From NCBI GenBank assembly GCA_022820625.1, contig JAJEFE010000169.1:62001-126000 (forward strand): DNA of 64,000 nucleotides. The letters are read 5' to 3'. Source of the stretch: Gammaproteobacteria bacterium (lineage in GTDB: Bacteria; Pseudomonadota; Gammaproteobacteria; Steroidobacterales; Rariloculaceae). The first letter of the stretch is position 1. Each line of letters opens with the position of its first letter. This document shows, in pieces, positions 8,193 to 17,407 of the stretch. The position numbers and the translations under genes were made by a program. The notes beneath the pieces were generated by a model. The model ran no database searches and was not told where the DNA came from. It worked only from the letters and a program-made list of their open reading frames with translations.

Positions 8193-10178
8193 CTAATCCC
8201 CCATCAAATGGTCCCAGTGCATCCCGGCATTCTGCAGGATCGCTGGTAGGTCGCCGTCCAACAGGTAACCTTCTTCGATCAAGCTCAGAGCCTCTTCCGC
8301 GACCAGGCCCAGATATTCTTCACGGCTCGCGTAACGCTCCTCCACAGAGAGTCGGGAATCGCCGGCGGCCTCCCGTTCGTTCCGGGTTCGCGAAAGTGGG
8401 ATGTACGAACCCTGGCTGGCGATTGGGCTGAAGGGATTCCAACCGGCATGCGTCGCCAGCGGCACGGCGAGTTCGGGTGATCGTATACCCGCGATTTCGT
8501 TGCCCGTCTGGTCGACTTGGGGCACCAGGAAGGGAAAGGGCGTGTCCCCTTCGGGCGGCTCGTTGGCGATGATGCCCAGGGTTTCGAAATCCGGTCCGTA
8601 GTCCAGCCGGTAGGCGCGGCTGACGTCGACCGGTGGCCGGACCCGCGCAATCTGCGGAAATTCGAGGGCCTCAAGTTCCACCAGCGTACCGTTCGAGATC
8701 TGCGGGTAGCGGCTCTCCGGCGGCAGCGTGCCGTCTTTCGCCCAGGCATCGAGCTTCAACAGCAGCGACCTCAGGAGCCAGGTGTAGTCGTTGTGATTCC
8801 CCACGCGCAAGCCGTCGGTTCGATTTGCGGGAAATTGGGCGGGTACGTGCTGGGTGCCCGAAAAGAAATAGATTCTGGAGGTGTCGGCAGGCGGCACGTC
8901 GGTGCTTCCATCGACCGTCGTGTGGATCAACGCGGTCGGCAGGCGCCAGTACTCGGTCGAGGTGTTCGTATAGAAGATATAGGGCGTCGTTTCGGGCGAT
9001 ACCCGGGCCAACAGACTGTCCTCTGCGCCCGTCACGGGATCCGTCTGCATCACATCCGAAAAAGGAAACTGATCCCCCGGATACAAGTAGCTCGCATCCA
9101 CCGCTCTCGACGGTTGTGCAAAACGGTGGTTGAAACTCCCACGGGCATTGGACCCCGTGTGTGGAATCAGACCATCGAAGACTTTCCTCTGTTCCTCGTC
9201 CGAATTGAAGCCGTCGTGGACATAGTGGCGCAGATACCTGCCCGCCTGGGAATCGCCGAAGGCGATCGCCCGTTCGATGCTGCCCGCCGGAATACCCAAT
9301 GGGTCGGCGCCGCCGTACTTGAGCCGTGAGACGGCATCCCGCATCGCGGCGAGTCCCAGCCCGGCGATGGGTGGGTCCTGCGACACGAACACCGCTTCGT
9401 AGATTCGGCCCGGCTCGAAACCGCTGGAGAGATAGACGCGGGTCGGGTCCGCCACCATCCGCCCGTCCTCAAGACGGCCAAACTGCCATGCGTCCCGGGG
9501 TATGACCGTTCGCTCCCCTGCCGGAGCGTCCCTGACCGTCAGGGTGTTGCGGGGATCGTCGGGATTCACCACCGCGTAAGGGATATGTCCCCGGTCGCCC
9601 AGGGAATGATCGAAAGCCGGCTGGCGGACCACGAAGTCGCTGCGCACCAGGCCTTCGATGGGCTCGCCGCCGTTCGTGGCGACCGGCACGTAGGCCCGCA
9701 TCAGGTCCGGCTGCTCGGGCACGTCGAATTGCCATCCGACATAGAGAAGCGTGAAGCCGTGATGCATGAGAAAGCCGTCGCCGAAATCCGCCTCGGAGCG
9801 CGGGTCGTTGGTCGCGGCGGTGGCGTTGAAGTATCGCAGGATCCGCTTGCGGCCACGGTTCATGACGTCGAGGAATACGGTGCCGTTGCCCGCTTCGATG
9901 TCCTTCGGTTTCAGCAGGTAGAAGTCGGCCGAAAACTCGACGCGGCCCTCTGCGTTGAGCGGCGCGTAGCCGATGTCGCGGATGATGCGGTTGGCGCTGT
10001 TTCGCGGGTCGACCTCAAAGTGTATTCGTCCCGCGAGGCGTTCATAGGGACCGGCAAGGCCCCAGGACCTGCCGCCGAGCACGTCTTCGTGAACTTCCAC
10101 ATCGAAGCGGACGGCTTCCGCGCCGGCGGCAGATGCCAGCAGCAGGATGAGGCAAGGGATTTTGTTGGTGATTTTCAT
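8193..10178 (-). CDS. Secreted alpha/beta hydrolase-domain protein (Abhydrolase_10-like)
   Basis: The 661-residue protein starts at ATG 10178 with a Sec signal (MKITNKIPCLILLLASAAGAEA). An all-beta N-terminal part follows, then an alpha/beta-hydrolase-like core around AIAFGDSQAGRYLRHYVHDG, where a Ser within GDSQAG is the likely nucleophile. A long C-terminal part follows (SGTQHVP, HNDYTWLLRSLLLKLDAW). This matches the alpha/beta-hydrolase-domain family of roughly 650 residues in proteobacteria, whose substrates are mostly unknown. A longer open frame continues to 10745, but that extension is antisense to the PepSY-like gene and lacks protein character, so I reject it. It is divergent from the 10278 gene; the 99-bp space between them holds a relic of another gene tail. 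Confidence 0.85.
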   Translation of the reverse strand: MKITNKIPCLILLLASAAGAEAVRFDVEVHEDVLGGRSWGLAGPYERLAGRIHFEVDPRNSANRIIRDIGYAPLNAEGRVEFSADFYLLKPKDIEAGNGTVFLDVMNRGRKRILRYFNATAATNDPRSEADFGDGFLMHHGFTLLYVGWQFDVPEQPDLMRAYVPVATNGGEPIEGLVRSDFVVRQPAFDHSLGDRGHIPYAVVNPDDPRNTLTVRDAPAGERTVIPRDAWQFGRLEDGRMVADPTRVYLSSGFEPGRIYEAVFVSQDPPIAGLGLAAMRDAVSRLKYGGADPLGIPAGSIERAIAFGDSQAGRYLRHYVHDGFNSDEEQRKVFDGLIPHTGSNARGSFNHRFAQPSRAVDASYLYPGDQFPFSDVMQTDPVTGAEDSLLARVSPETTPYIFYTNTSTEYWRLPTALIHTTVDGSTDVPPADTSRIYFFSGTQHVPAQFPANRTDGLRVGNHNDYTWLLRSLLLKLDAWAKDGTLPPESRYPQISNGTLVELEALEFPQIARVRPPVDVSRAYRLDYGPDFETLGIIANEPPEGDTPFPFLVPQVDQTGNEIAGIRSPELAVPLATHAGWNPFSPIASQGSYIPLSRTRNEREAAGDSRLSVEERYASREEYLGLVAEEALSLIEEGYLLDGDLPAILQNAGMHWDHLMGD

Positions 10179-10190
10179 GGCATCTCCGAC

Positions 10191-10223
10191 TATACCGCAG
10201 CACCCGGATCCTCCGGTTCTTGT
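10191..10223 (-). repeat. Relic of an LVIVD-protein gene tail
   Basis: These 33 bases match 29 of 33 bases at 10853-10885, the extreme 3' end of the LVIVD gene. Read on the minus strand the relic encodes YKNRRIRVLRY, against HKNQGIWVLRY in the intact gene. It sits between the hydrolase start and the divergent PepSY-like gene. It therefore looks like the stump of a second LVIVD gene that once ended just upstream of the hydrolase. Confidence 0.55.
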
Positions 10224-10277
10224 AGTATGTTGGCAAAGAACACTCAGGTCGAACTGATCCTGGCAACGAGGATACCG

Positions 10278-10772
10278 ATGTACGCGAATAGAAAACTCAT
10301 TGCGCTGGCGGTGTTGGCTGCAGCAGTCTGCTCGACGCCTGCTACAGTAACAGCGCAGACAGAAGCCTCCGCATCCCCCGTCCCCGCAGACGTCGCGGCC
10401 CTGGTTTCGGCCGCTGTGCCCGAAATCGCCATTACGGGCGGCGGACTCAATGCCTCCGGCAACCAGTTCGAGGTCACCGGCACGTTGCCGAACGGTGACG
10501 AGGTGGAGGTCGATATGGTGCAGTCGAACGGCGCGTGGACGGTGGATGAGGTGCAGCGCGATATCGAGTGGTCCACCGTGCCGGAACCGGTCCGCGCCGC
10601 GGCCGCCGCCGTGCCTAATTCGTTTGAGCCGATCCGCGTCATCGAAAGCACGCAGGCGGCGGACAGATCGATCGTTTATGAATTGTTCCGCGCAACGGCG
10701 GATGGCAGCCCCTCCGGAGGACCGGCCATGGAAGTGCGCTGGCATGAAGGGAGTGCGGAGGTGATGCCCTGA
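10278..10772 (+). CDS. Exported PepSY-like protein of unknown function
   Basis: The 164-residue protein starts at ATG 10278, six bases after a GAGG site, with a signal peptide cleaved near ATVTAQT. The mature part has one repeat-like unit: LNASGNQFEVTGTLPNGDEV, then VDEVQRDIEWSTVPEPVRAAA, then FEPIRVIESTQAADRSIVYE. The pattern of a beta-hairpin, a helix with 'VP..V..A' and a short strand resembles PepSY/BLIP-like periplasmic domains, which bind rather than catalyse. The frame stays open upstream to 9585, but that part is antisense to the hydrolase gene. Its partner is unknown; the divergent secreted hydrolase is the obvious neighbour. Confidence 0.7.
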   Translation: MYANRKLIALAVLAAAVCSTPATVTAQTEASASPVPADVAALVSAAVPEIAITGGGLNASGNQFEVTGTLPNGDEVEVDMVQSNGAWTVDEVQRDIEWSTVPEPVRAAAAAVPNSFEPIRVIESTQAADRSIVYELFRATADGSPSGGPAMEVRWHEGSAEVMP

Positions 10773-10841
10773 ACGTCGAGGCGTTCGTATAGCAAAGCCC
10801 TTCGAGCCCCGACCGGGTGTCGGCGCTCGCCGAAAACCCTT

Positions 10842-12152
10842 CTACTCGCCCGTATACCGCAGCACCCAGATTCCCTGGTTCTTGTGGCTGACGAAGATAT
10901 TGCCCCGGATGTCCACGAGCACATCCTCGGACTGAAGCGCGAGCGCCCCCCTTGGCAGCGGGCCGCGGCGCTCCCTGGGATCCGGCGGCAGAAACCATCC
11001 CACCTCCTGGGGATTGATCGGCGTTGAAATGTCGTAGATCCGCAATCCGGCGTTGAAGTAAGTCAGGTAGACCAGGTCGTCCTGATTCTTCACCAGCGGA
11101 TTGTGCTGGAGTTGGTTCTGGTTATGGGGCCCGAATCGTCCGCCATGGGTACAGAAATAGTCCAGGGGCTCGCCCTCGGGAGGTTGCGGCAGGGGGAACT
11201 GGGACAGTAGCCGCGGCTGACTCATGTTCGAGATGTCCACGAGACCCGCAAAGTTCAGGGCCTCCTGGCACTCCTCCGCGATCGCCTCGCCGTTCACGAT
11301 GGCCAGGTTCTTCGCAAGGTACGGCGTTGTGGTATGGACGCCCAGGTGGGTCGGGCCGAACAGCGGTGTGAAATCCAGCCGGCTGATCTCCCGGATATTC
11401 GCGGGATTCGAGATATCCGTAATGATGAAGCCCGCACCGCCGAACGGCAGAAACGCCAGATCGCCCCTCACGTCCGCCGGCCCGTGCAGGCGAGCCCTGT
11501 CGTAAGGGCCCGGATCGGACTGCAGCAGGCCGCCGGGCTGGTAGCGCCCGGCCTCGACGGGATTCGACGGATCGCTGATATCGACGATCATGTACATCTC
11601 GCCGCGATAGTCCGGATGATTGGCTGCCAGGTGCATGTAGCGCCCGCCGAAATAGCCGTTGCGGTGGGTGCCGCCGCCGGTCGTGAAGCTGCCGATCCGC
11701 CTGGGATTCAGCGGATCCTCCAGACTCCATATCAGCACGGCCTCGGGCGCATGAGGCGCGTCGGGATCGCCACCCCAGGTGGCGGAAAGCGCATCCAGGG
11801 CCGTGATCATTAGCCCGTCGGCAATATCCACCTGCCAGGTCCCGGTGTTCTCCGGCCCCTCGATGAACTTCACGACCTTCGGGTCCGCCGGATCGGTGAC
11901 GTCCAGAATGCTCCAACCCCTGTGAAAGAGGTTGGACGTGTACATGTACCAGGTGTCGCCCGCCTGAAGCAGCGACATCTTGAAGGGCGATGAGCCGGCT
12001 GCATCGACATAGCCGACCACCTCTACGTTCCCGGCCCGGTAGCCCTCGGGAATTGGATCGGCCAATGCGGCCATACCCAGAGTCCCCGAAAACACGCCGG
12101 CAACGCCGGCTCGCAGAACTGAACTCAACATGCTTCTCGTCTGAACAGCCAT
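10842..12152 (-). CDS. Exported LVIVD-repeat beta-propeller protein
   Basis: The protein is about 436 residues with a signal peptide ending near GMAALADP. Repeats of the LVIVD type follow: WSILDVTDPADPKVV, VLIWSLEDPLNPRRIG, YMIVDISDPSNPVEAG, FIITDISNPANIREIS, LRIYDISTPINPQEVG. Each D-x-[ST]-x-P-x-x-P unit is one propeller blade. Such proteins are secreted or cell-surface and bind rather than catalyse; the specific role is unknown. ATG 12152 is preceded by GGAGGG five bases upstream, which is better than the ATG at 12164. The gene converges with the PepSY-like gene, 69 bp apart. A 33-bp copy of its 3' end lies at 10191. Confidence 0.85.
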   Translation of the reverse strand: MAVQTRSMLSSVLRAGVAGVFSGTLGMAALADPIPEGYRAGNVEVVGYVDAAGSSPFKMSLLQAGDTWYMYTSNLFHRGWSILDVTDPADPKVVKFIEGPENTGTWQVDIADGLMITALDALSATWGGDPDAPHAPEAVLIWSLEDPLNPRRIGSFTTGGGTHRNGYFGGRYMHLAANHPDYRGEMYMIVDISDPSNPVEAGRYQPGGLLQSDPGPYDRARLHGPADVRGDLAFLPFGGAGFIITDISNPANIREISRLDFTPLFGPTHLGVHTTTPYLAKNLAIVNGEAIAEECQEALNFAGLVDISNMSQPRLLSQFPLPQPPEGEPLDYFCTHGGRFGPHNQNQLQHNPLVKNQDDLVYLTYFNAGLRIYDISTPINPQEVGWFLPPDPRERRGPLPRGALALQSEDVLVDIRGNIFVSHKNQGIWVLRYTGE

Positions 12153-12351
12153 AGCACCCTCCATCGCCTGCCACTAATCGCGACCGTGCCTGTTATACAG
12201 CAGATGATCCGGCTCGTGAACGACGACGCAAGGAACGAGGCGCTATCGGCGTCCTGGACGGTCTTGAGGAATCTTCACTGACGCTCGGCGGAAGCGGTTG
12301 TAACCTTGGATTCGCAAGGCGAGTACACCATTGAAGCCAAGGGAACCTGAC

Positions 12352-13031
12352 ATGAAGAAAGTCTTCCTCACGTTCATGACGCTGGCAGCCCTCCTGGTAC
12401 TGGCACTCGGTTTCGCGGAACTGAGTGAAGGGCAGATGGGCGGCAGGGACCGCGACCGGAATCGCTTCGAAGGACCCATCGACGACTTCCCTCTGACCGC
12501 TCTCCCCCGGGATTTCGACGCGCCGCCGGACAATCCCCAGACCCCGGAGAAGGTGGAGTTGGGGAGGCTGCTTTTCTGGGATCCGATCCTCTCGGGAAAC
12601 CAGCGGGTCGCGTGCGCCACCTGTCATCATCCGGATTTCGGCTACGCCGAGGATCTTGACCTCTCCATCGGCGTGGACGGAGCCGGCCTGGGCGGCGACC
12701 GCCGATCGGACGTGGGCGCGCCGTCGATCAACCATACGCCTTTCGGACGCCTTCGCTGCGCAACCTTGCTTACACGGCGCCCTATATGCACAACGGCCTG
12801 TTCCCGACGCTCGAGGACGTCGTCGAGTTCTATGACGATGTCGGGGATCGCGATGAGAGAAACGTGAACGTCCAACGTAACCAGGTGGATCCTCTCACCC
12901 GTACCCTGGACGATCCCGACGACCATGAGCGAGAGCTGATCGCGTTTCTCAACGCCCTGAACGACGACGATTTCGACCGGACAATTCCCGTGCAGGTCCC
13001 CAGCGGCCTCAATCCCGGGGGCGACATCTGA
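12352..13031 (+). pseudogene. Cytochrome c peroxidase/MauG-type gene with central deletion
   Basis: ATG 12352 starts a signal peptide (MKKVFLTFMTLAALLVLALG) and an N-terminal di-haem peroxidase domain: ELGRLLFWDPILSGNQRVAC, then haem motif CATCHHPDFGYAEDL and GAPSINHTPF. At about 12740 the sequence jumps, with a frame change, to the far end of the family: FRTPSLRNLAYTAPYMHNG, then LFPTLEDVVEFYD, ending at 13031. The central 150-200 residues, including the second CxxCH, are missing. A 7-bp direct repeat, ACGCCTT, at 12736 and 12747 flanks the junction. Both ends remain well conserved, so the deletion is recent or an assembly artefact. The product would lack peroxidase activity. Confidence 0.8.
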
Positions 13032-13174
13032 GTGCGATCGGGCGGCCTGCCCGCTTCGGCATTGCGCGCCGTGCATCCATCACGCGCACGGGATCCGGAG
13101 GATGGTGAGAACTGACAGCCTTGCCGAAAGTGCCTATGATCCTGAATTCAAGGGGATGGTAGTGGAGCAAGAAC

Positions 13175-14296
13175 ATGTCAAACGCACGAATAACATTGGC
13201 TGCCCTGGGTTCTTTCGTTTTTCTCGTCGGCGCCGGATCGGTCGTCGGAAATATCATCACCGGCGAAGGCATGCCCAACCCGAATCCCGTGCTCACCAAC
13301 CAATGGGGCGAACTTCCCTCCGGGAGGACCTGGGGGCACACGGCCGGGATCGATATCGATCCCACGGACGGCCATGTCTGGGCCTATGAGCGCTGCGGGT
13401 CCGCTGCCGGCATGGCTGCTGGCGGGCCTGTCAACTGCGACACGAATCCGGTGGATCCGATATTCAAGTTCGATCGCAACACAGGGGAAGTGCTGGCCAA
13501 TTTCGGTGCGGGCATTTTCACGATTCCCCACGGAATCCATGCGGACCATGACGGCAACGTTTGGGTCACCGACTTCGCCACCAACGCCGACGGCACCAAG
13601 GGCCAGCAGGTGCACAAGTTCAGTCCCGACGGCGAGCTGTTGATGAGTCTGGGCGTCGCGGGGCAGTCGGGTACCGACGGCGCCCGTTTCAATCAACCGA
13701 ACGACGTGGTCGTCGCGGCAGACGGCAGTATTTTCGTATCCGACGGCCACAACGGCCAGGGCATGACAACTGCTGACGCGGTCGAAGAAGGCCGGCAGTC
13801 CGGTCAGACTGGCCGCATCATGAAGTTCGCGCCCGACGGCACCTTCATCACGCAGTGGGGGCAGCTTGGAACTGCGCATGGCGAGTTTCGCACGCCCCAT
13901 GCACTGGAGATCGATTCGCAAGATCGCCTCTGGGTAGCGGACCGCGGCAACCATCGCCTGGAAATATTCGACCTGGAGGGCAACTACCTGGAATCCCGCT
14001 ACAGCTACGGCCGCATCAGCGGCATCTTCATTACCGACGACGATATGGTCTACGCGATCGATTCCGAGTCCAACCCGTACAACCACATCAACTGGATCGC
14101 AGGTGTTCGTATCGGCCCACTGGACGAAGATCGGATCGTTGCCTTTATTCCGGGATATCCCACCGAGACCCGCGGCTATCAATCCACCGCGGGTGAGGGA
14201 GTGGCGGTGGCCGGCGACGGCACGGTTTTCGTCGCCGAAGGACCCGCCTCGATACCCATTGCCGGGGGTGCCTTCAGCAGGTATGGCGCAGAGTAG
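13175..14296 (+). CDS. Exported NHL-type six-bladed propeller protein
   Basis: The 373-residue protein has an N-terminal hydrophobic segment (LAALGSFVFLVGAGSVVG) as signal or anchor, then NHL blades: IPHGIHADHDGNVWVTDFA, FNQPNDVVVAADGSIFVSDG, FRTPHALEIDSQDRLWVADR with GNHRLEIFDLEGNYL. The arrangement resembles peptidyl-alpha-hydroxyglycine amidating lyase-like propellers, but catalysis cannot be asserted. ATG 13175 follows a GGAG site at good spacing. It lies between two decayed genes on the same strand and is itself intact. A small dyad element follows its stop codon. It is related in fold, but not closely in sequence, to the propeller gene at 27251-28507. Confidence 0.82.
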   Translation: MSNARITLAALGSFVFLVGAGSVVGNIITGEGMPNPNPVLTNQWGELPSGRTWGHTAGIDIDPTDGHVWAYERCGSAAGMAAGGPVNCDTNPVDPIFKFDRNTGEVLANFGAGIFTIPHGIHADHDGNVWVTDFATNADGTKGQQVHKFSPDGELLMSLGVAGQSGTDGARFNQPNDVVVAADGSIFVSDGHNGQGMTTADAVEEGRQSGQTGRIMKFAPDGTFITQWGQLGTAHGEFRTPHALEIDSQDRLWVADRGNHRLEIFDLEGNYLESRYSYGRISGIFITDDDMVYAIDSESNPYNHINWIAGVRIGPLDEDRIVAFIPGYPTETRGYQSTAGEGVAVAGDGTVFVAEGPASIPIAGGAFSRYGAE

Positions 14297-14331
14297 CAGT
14301 CAGGGAAAACTCCTGAGCATGTCCAACTGTC

Positions 14332-14352
14332 ACGATAGTATTTCCCTATCGT
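14332..14352. terminator. Perfect 7-bp stem-loop after the NHL gene
   Basis: ACGATAG and CTATCGT form a perfect 7-bp inverted repeat around a 7-base loop, 36 bases after the stop of the NHL gene. There is no T-run, so intrinsic termination is unproven; it could equally be a regulatory dyad for the following gene. Confidence 0.3.
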
Positions 14353-14370
14353 CATTCCAGAGGCGGCCAC

Positions 14371-15070
14371 ATGGCGCATGAACGATTGACTCTACTCGTG
14401 TCGGTTCTCGGCGTCGTGCTCGGTGGACACGCCGCCTGCGACCATCAACGGGACAGGCCCGCGCGGCGACCTGATCTTCAACGCCCACAACATGGCTCCG
14501 GTAAAGCCGGGAGCGGAGAGCCTGCTCTACGTTCCGCGCACCGGAGATACGCGCATCGACGAGCCACGCGCGATGTGCCTGCCGGCAGGCTTCCCCTCGG
14601 GGATGCTGTACATCCTGCCGATCCAGTTCATCCATCACCCGAACTACCTGGTCATCATCCCGGAGCAACAGCGTGCCGCCCGCATCATTCCGACGGATGG
14701 GCGCCCGCACCGCGAAGGAATCGAGCCGACCTACTACGGAGATTCCGTGGGGAGGTGGGAGGGTGACACGCTGGTCATAGAATCCGTCAACTTCAAGCGC
14801 TGGATTCTCGACGACTACCACTATACGGACCCGACCCGGAGCCGCTGGCACAGCGACGCGCTGAGGACTACCGAGCGGCTGCGCCGCGTCGGCAACATAC
14901 TTGAGTATCAGATCACCATCGACGATCCGAAAATCTTCGAACGGCCCTGGTCCCAGGACTTCGAGCTGACGCTGCGCCCCGACTGAGAGCAGTTGGGCCT
15001 GCTGGAGTATGCGTGCGAAGCGGGCAATCGGTGCCCCGGCGGCAATTGCAGCAACGACAGCCCGCCGTAA
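14371..15070 (+). pseudogene. Small secreted protein (WEGDTLVIES family), frameshifted and with an internal stop
   Basis: ATG 14371 opens a signal-peptide-like stretch (LTLLVSVLGVVLGGHAA). Conserved protein then continues in a different frame from about 14430: GDLIFNAHNMAPVKPGAESL, MCLPAGFPSGMLYILPIQFI, DSVGRWEGDTLVIESVNF, TIDDPKIFERPW. That frame meets TGA at 14984-14986, yet the same frame continues with family-like EQLGLLEYACEAGN to TAA at 15068-15070. The signal peptide and body are thus out of phase, and the tail is cut off. The family is common as secreted proteins of unknown function and shares the G-x-W-E-x-D-T-L-V motif with the DUF6152-like genes nearby. A GTG at 14423 could start a shortened product, but three defects favour a pseudogene. 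Confidence 0.7.
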
Positions 15071-15106
15071 CGAGGCGTTGATGACGCGCGGGCAATCTTC
15101 CGGCGG

Positions 15107-17371
15107 CTACGGCTGGAAGAGATAGGAGAACTTGGCAAAGATCTGCTGGCCATCCCGCCGCAGGTCGGTTGTCGTCACCAGTTCCGTTCCGAACTCGGTA
15201 TCGATGAGGTCGAAGTTGCTCGAGTTGCTGTTATAGCCGACGTAGAACGCCGACCACGGGTTGAGCACGTAGCGCGCCAGCACGTCCCAGTTCATGTTCT
15301 CGCCGAGGTCCAGTCGCGTCATGACACCCGGGACGGTCTTTTCGTGCTGCGCGATGAGGCGGACCGAGAGTTCCTTCGAAAACTGATAGTTGAGCTTCAG
15401 ACGCGTAATCTCGGTCTTGAAGATCGTTCCCGTGCCACCCTTCGCGTCCGTGAGTTCCCTGAAGAGGTGAGTCGCATCGAGACGAAACCGGTCGATGGGA
15501 CGCCAGAAAAGGCCGAACTGGCCACTGACGACGTCTGCGGGCTCCGGTTCGAAACCGAAGGGCGGAACGAGGTTGATCGTGCCCCCTGTGTCGAGTTCGA
15601 GGTTGAAACCGACCTGGGGGAACGCTTCCGTAGTGAACGAGGCGGACAGGTTGTCGTACTCATAGTCCCGGTTCGAGACCAGGCCCAGGAAATCCTTTGG
15701 CCGCAGGCGCTCGCGGGCCTCCTGGTAGGCGAGGCTGAGCTCGGTGGCGCCGTCCCATCGCCACACATGATCGTATTGCCAGTTCGAAAATATTCGCGTG
15801 CCTGACTGATCGTCGAGATGGCTGAAGTAGAAGACAGGGCTCCAGCTGTTCAGGCGGCTGTTTTCCGGGTAACGCGTAAGCGTCACGCGATTATGGTAGC
15901 CGTTGGTATCGGCCGCGTAGTTGCGGTTGAAAAATCCGAGGTCGGCGCGGAAGTCCTCGCTTGAGTTGATGATGTGGGTGTGCACGGCGACGTGCCGGCC
16001 GCTTCGATCGAAACGGATGTTCTTCTGATTGCCTTCGAGCCGCTGCCCTTTCTGCGTCAGCTTCTCGGTGTCGGTGAGCTGCATCTGGGTCGTCCAGTTG
16101 TCATTCAGCTTGAACCGTCCGTCGAGGCTCATGACCGTGTTGGAGGCGTCACCGAATTGCCGGTCCGTATAAAGCATCCCGACGCGCGACTGCTCGGAAA
16201 TGTCCCTGAAGGCGCGAAAGACACTGATGTCCGCTTTTTCCCCGAACAACGGATCCGCCGGGTCGCGCACCTGCCCGGGCGCCTCGTCGTTCATGAGCAT
16301 CGTTCCGATGCCCCAGTCCCCCAGCCTTCCGGTAAACCGGGCGCCCGCTTCGGGATCGACGATGCGGCGCGTGAACACCAGCTGGGTTTCCGTGCGGAAG
16401 TAGTCGGCGTTCTCGATGAAGAACGGCCGCAGTTCCGGAAACCGCACCTCGAAGCGCTCGTTTACCGTGACCTGCGGTTCGTCGGACTCAACCTGGCTGA
16501 AATCCGGGTTGAGCGTGACATCCAGCACCATGCTGTCCTGAAAGACGAATTTGGCGTCCAGCCCGATATCGTCTTCGGAGTCGTCCCTGAACGTGGGGCC
16601 GGCGCCCGCATCCGGGTCCAGCACATCGAAGTCCCGGGCAAAGACAAACGGAACGACCTGGATATTGCGCCCGGGCGAAACGTCCCGGACGCCGGCCAGC
16701 GGAGCGGCCTGGTTGAGCCGGCCCTCGATGGCTATCGAGTACTCGGGCCAATAGGCCTCCTCGCTGCGGCGCGGGATCTTGCGCTCGAGCATGACGCGCC
16801 ACACCTGCTCGACCTCTTCGGCAAACCGCAGCGTCCGCATGGGAATGGTCATGAGAACCATGTAGCCCGAGTCCGTGACTCGGCCGTCGGTGTACCAGAC
16901 AGCCTGGTAGGCGGCGTCGAAAGCGGGGGTCCTCGCCACCTCGTTCCAGCGCGCATCCCACTGCACGCCGAGCGGGCTGGAACGAAACGCGTACGCCGCG
17001 CGCTGGTTGTTGAAGGTGTCGATCAACAGGCCGACGGTATCGTCGTTGTCGATGTTCTCCCGCGGCGAGAGATTGGCCCGGATCAGTTCCGGCCGGGAAT
17101 CGAAGGCGAGAAAGACAGCATACAGGTTCCGGTTGTCGTAACCCAGGTAGACATCCGTTCGTTCCGTGGCCGGATCGCCGTCATCGGGCAGTCGCTGCAC
17201 GAAGTCCGAGACAAGCGTCATGCTCTCGCGCATCTCGGCGGAGGGCTCCATGCCCGCAAAGTCCGCCAGCGTCGGCGGGCCATCGATCGCCGATATGCTC
17301 AGTCCGTCTGCGGACTGGGCGGAAACGCCGGCGCAGAACGCGACACCGAGGAGGAGGAAGCTAGCGCGCAT
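15107..17371 (-). CDS. DUF5916 outer-membrane protein with N-terminal carbohydrate-binding-like domain
   Basis: The protein is about 754 residues. Its signal peptide (MRASFLLLGVAFCAGVSAQ) is followed by a CBM9-like sandwich (RTDVYLGYDNRNLYAVFLAF, ENIDNDDTVGLLIDTFNNQR). A long barrel-like DUF5916 region follows, with FVFQDSMVLDVTLNPDFSQV and FFIENADYFRTETQLVFTRR. The C-terminus KFSYLFQP suits an outer-membrane barrel. Such proteins are presumed surface ligand binders; substrate and reaction are not known. A GTG at 17386 would add five residues, but I prefer ATG 17371 because the signal peptide begins there. It stands beside an MBL remnant on the same strand. Confidence 0.85.
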   Translation of the reverse strand: MRASFLLLGVAFCAGVSAQSADGLSISAIDGPPTLADFAGMEPSAEMRESMTLVSDFVQRLPDDGDPATERTDVYLGYDNRNLYAVFLAFDSRPELIRANLSPRENIDNDDTVGLLIDTFNNQRAAYAFRSSPLGVQWDARWNEVARTPAFDAAYQAVWYTDGRVTDSGYMVLMTIPMRTLRFAEEVEQVWRVMLERKIPRRSEEAYWPEYSIAIEGRLNQAAPLAGVRDVSPGRNIQVVPFVFARDFDVLDPDAGAGPTFRDDSEDDIGLDAKFVFQDSMVLDVTLNPDFSQVESDEPQVTVNERFEVRFPELRPFFIENADYFRTETQLVFTRRIVDPEAGARFTGRLGDWGIGTMLMNDEAPGQVRDPADPLFGEKADISVFRAFRDISEQSRVGMLYTDRQFGDASNTVMSLDGRFKLNDNWTTQMQLTDTEKLTQKGQRLEGNQKNIRFDRSGRHVAVHTHIINSSEDFRADLGFFNRNYAADTNGYHNRVTLTRYPENSRLNSWSPVFYFSHLDDQSGTRIFSNWQYDHVWRWDGATELSLAYQEARERLRPKDFLGLVSNRDYEYDNLSASFTTEAFPQVGFNLELDTGGTINLVPPFGFEPEPADVVSGQFGLFWRPIDRFRLDATHLFRELTDAKGGTGTIFKTEITRLKLNYQFSKELSVRLIAQHEKTVPGVMTRLDLGENMNWDVLARYVLNPWSAFYVGYNSNSSNFDLIDTEFGTELVTTTDLRRDGQQIFAKFSYLFQP

Positions 17372-17407
17372 AACGCATCGATTCACCGTTCCAGGATCGG
17401 CCCCAGT

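Noticed and set aside
10179-10745. Extension of the secreted hydrolase upstream of its signal peptide
   Set aside because: The region is antisense to the PepSY-like gene and would bury the signal peptide inside the protein.
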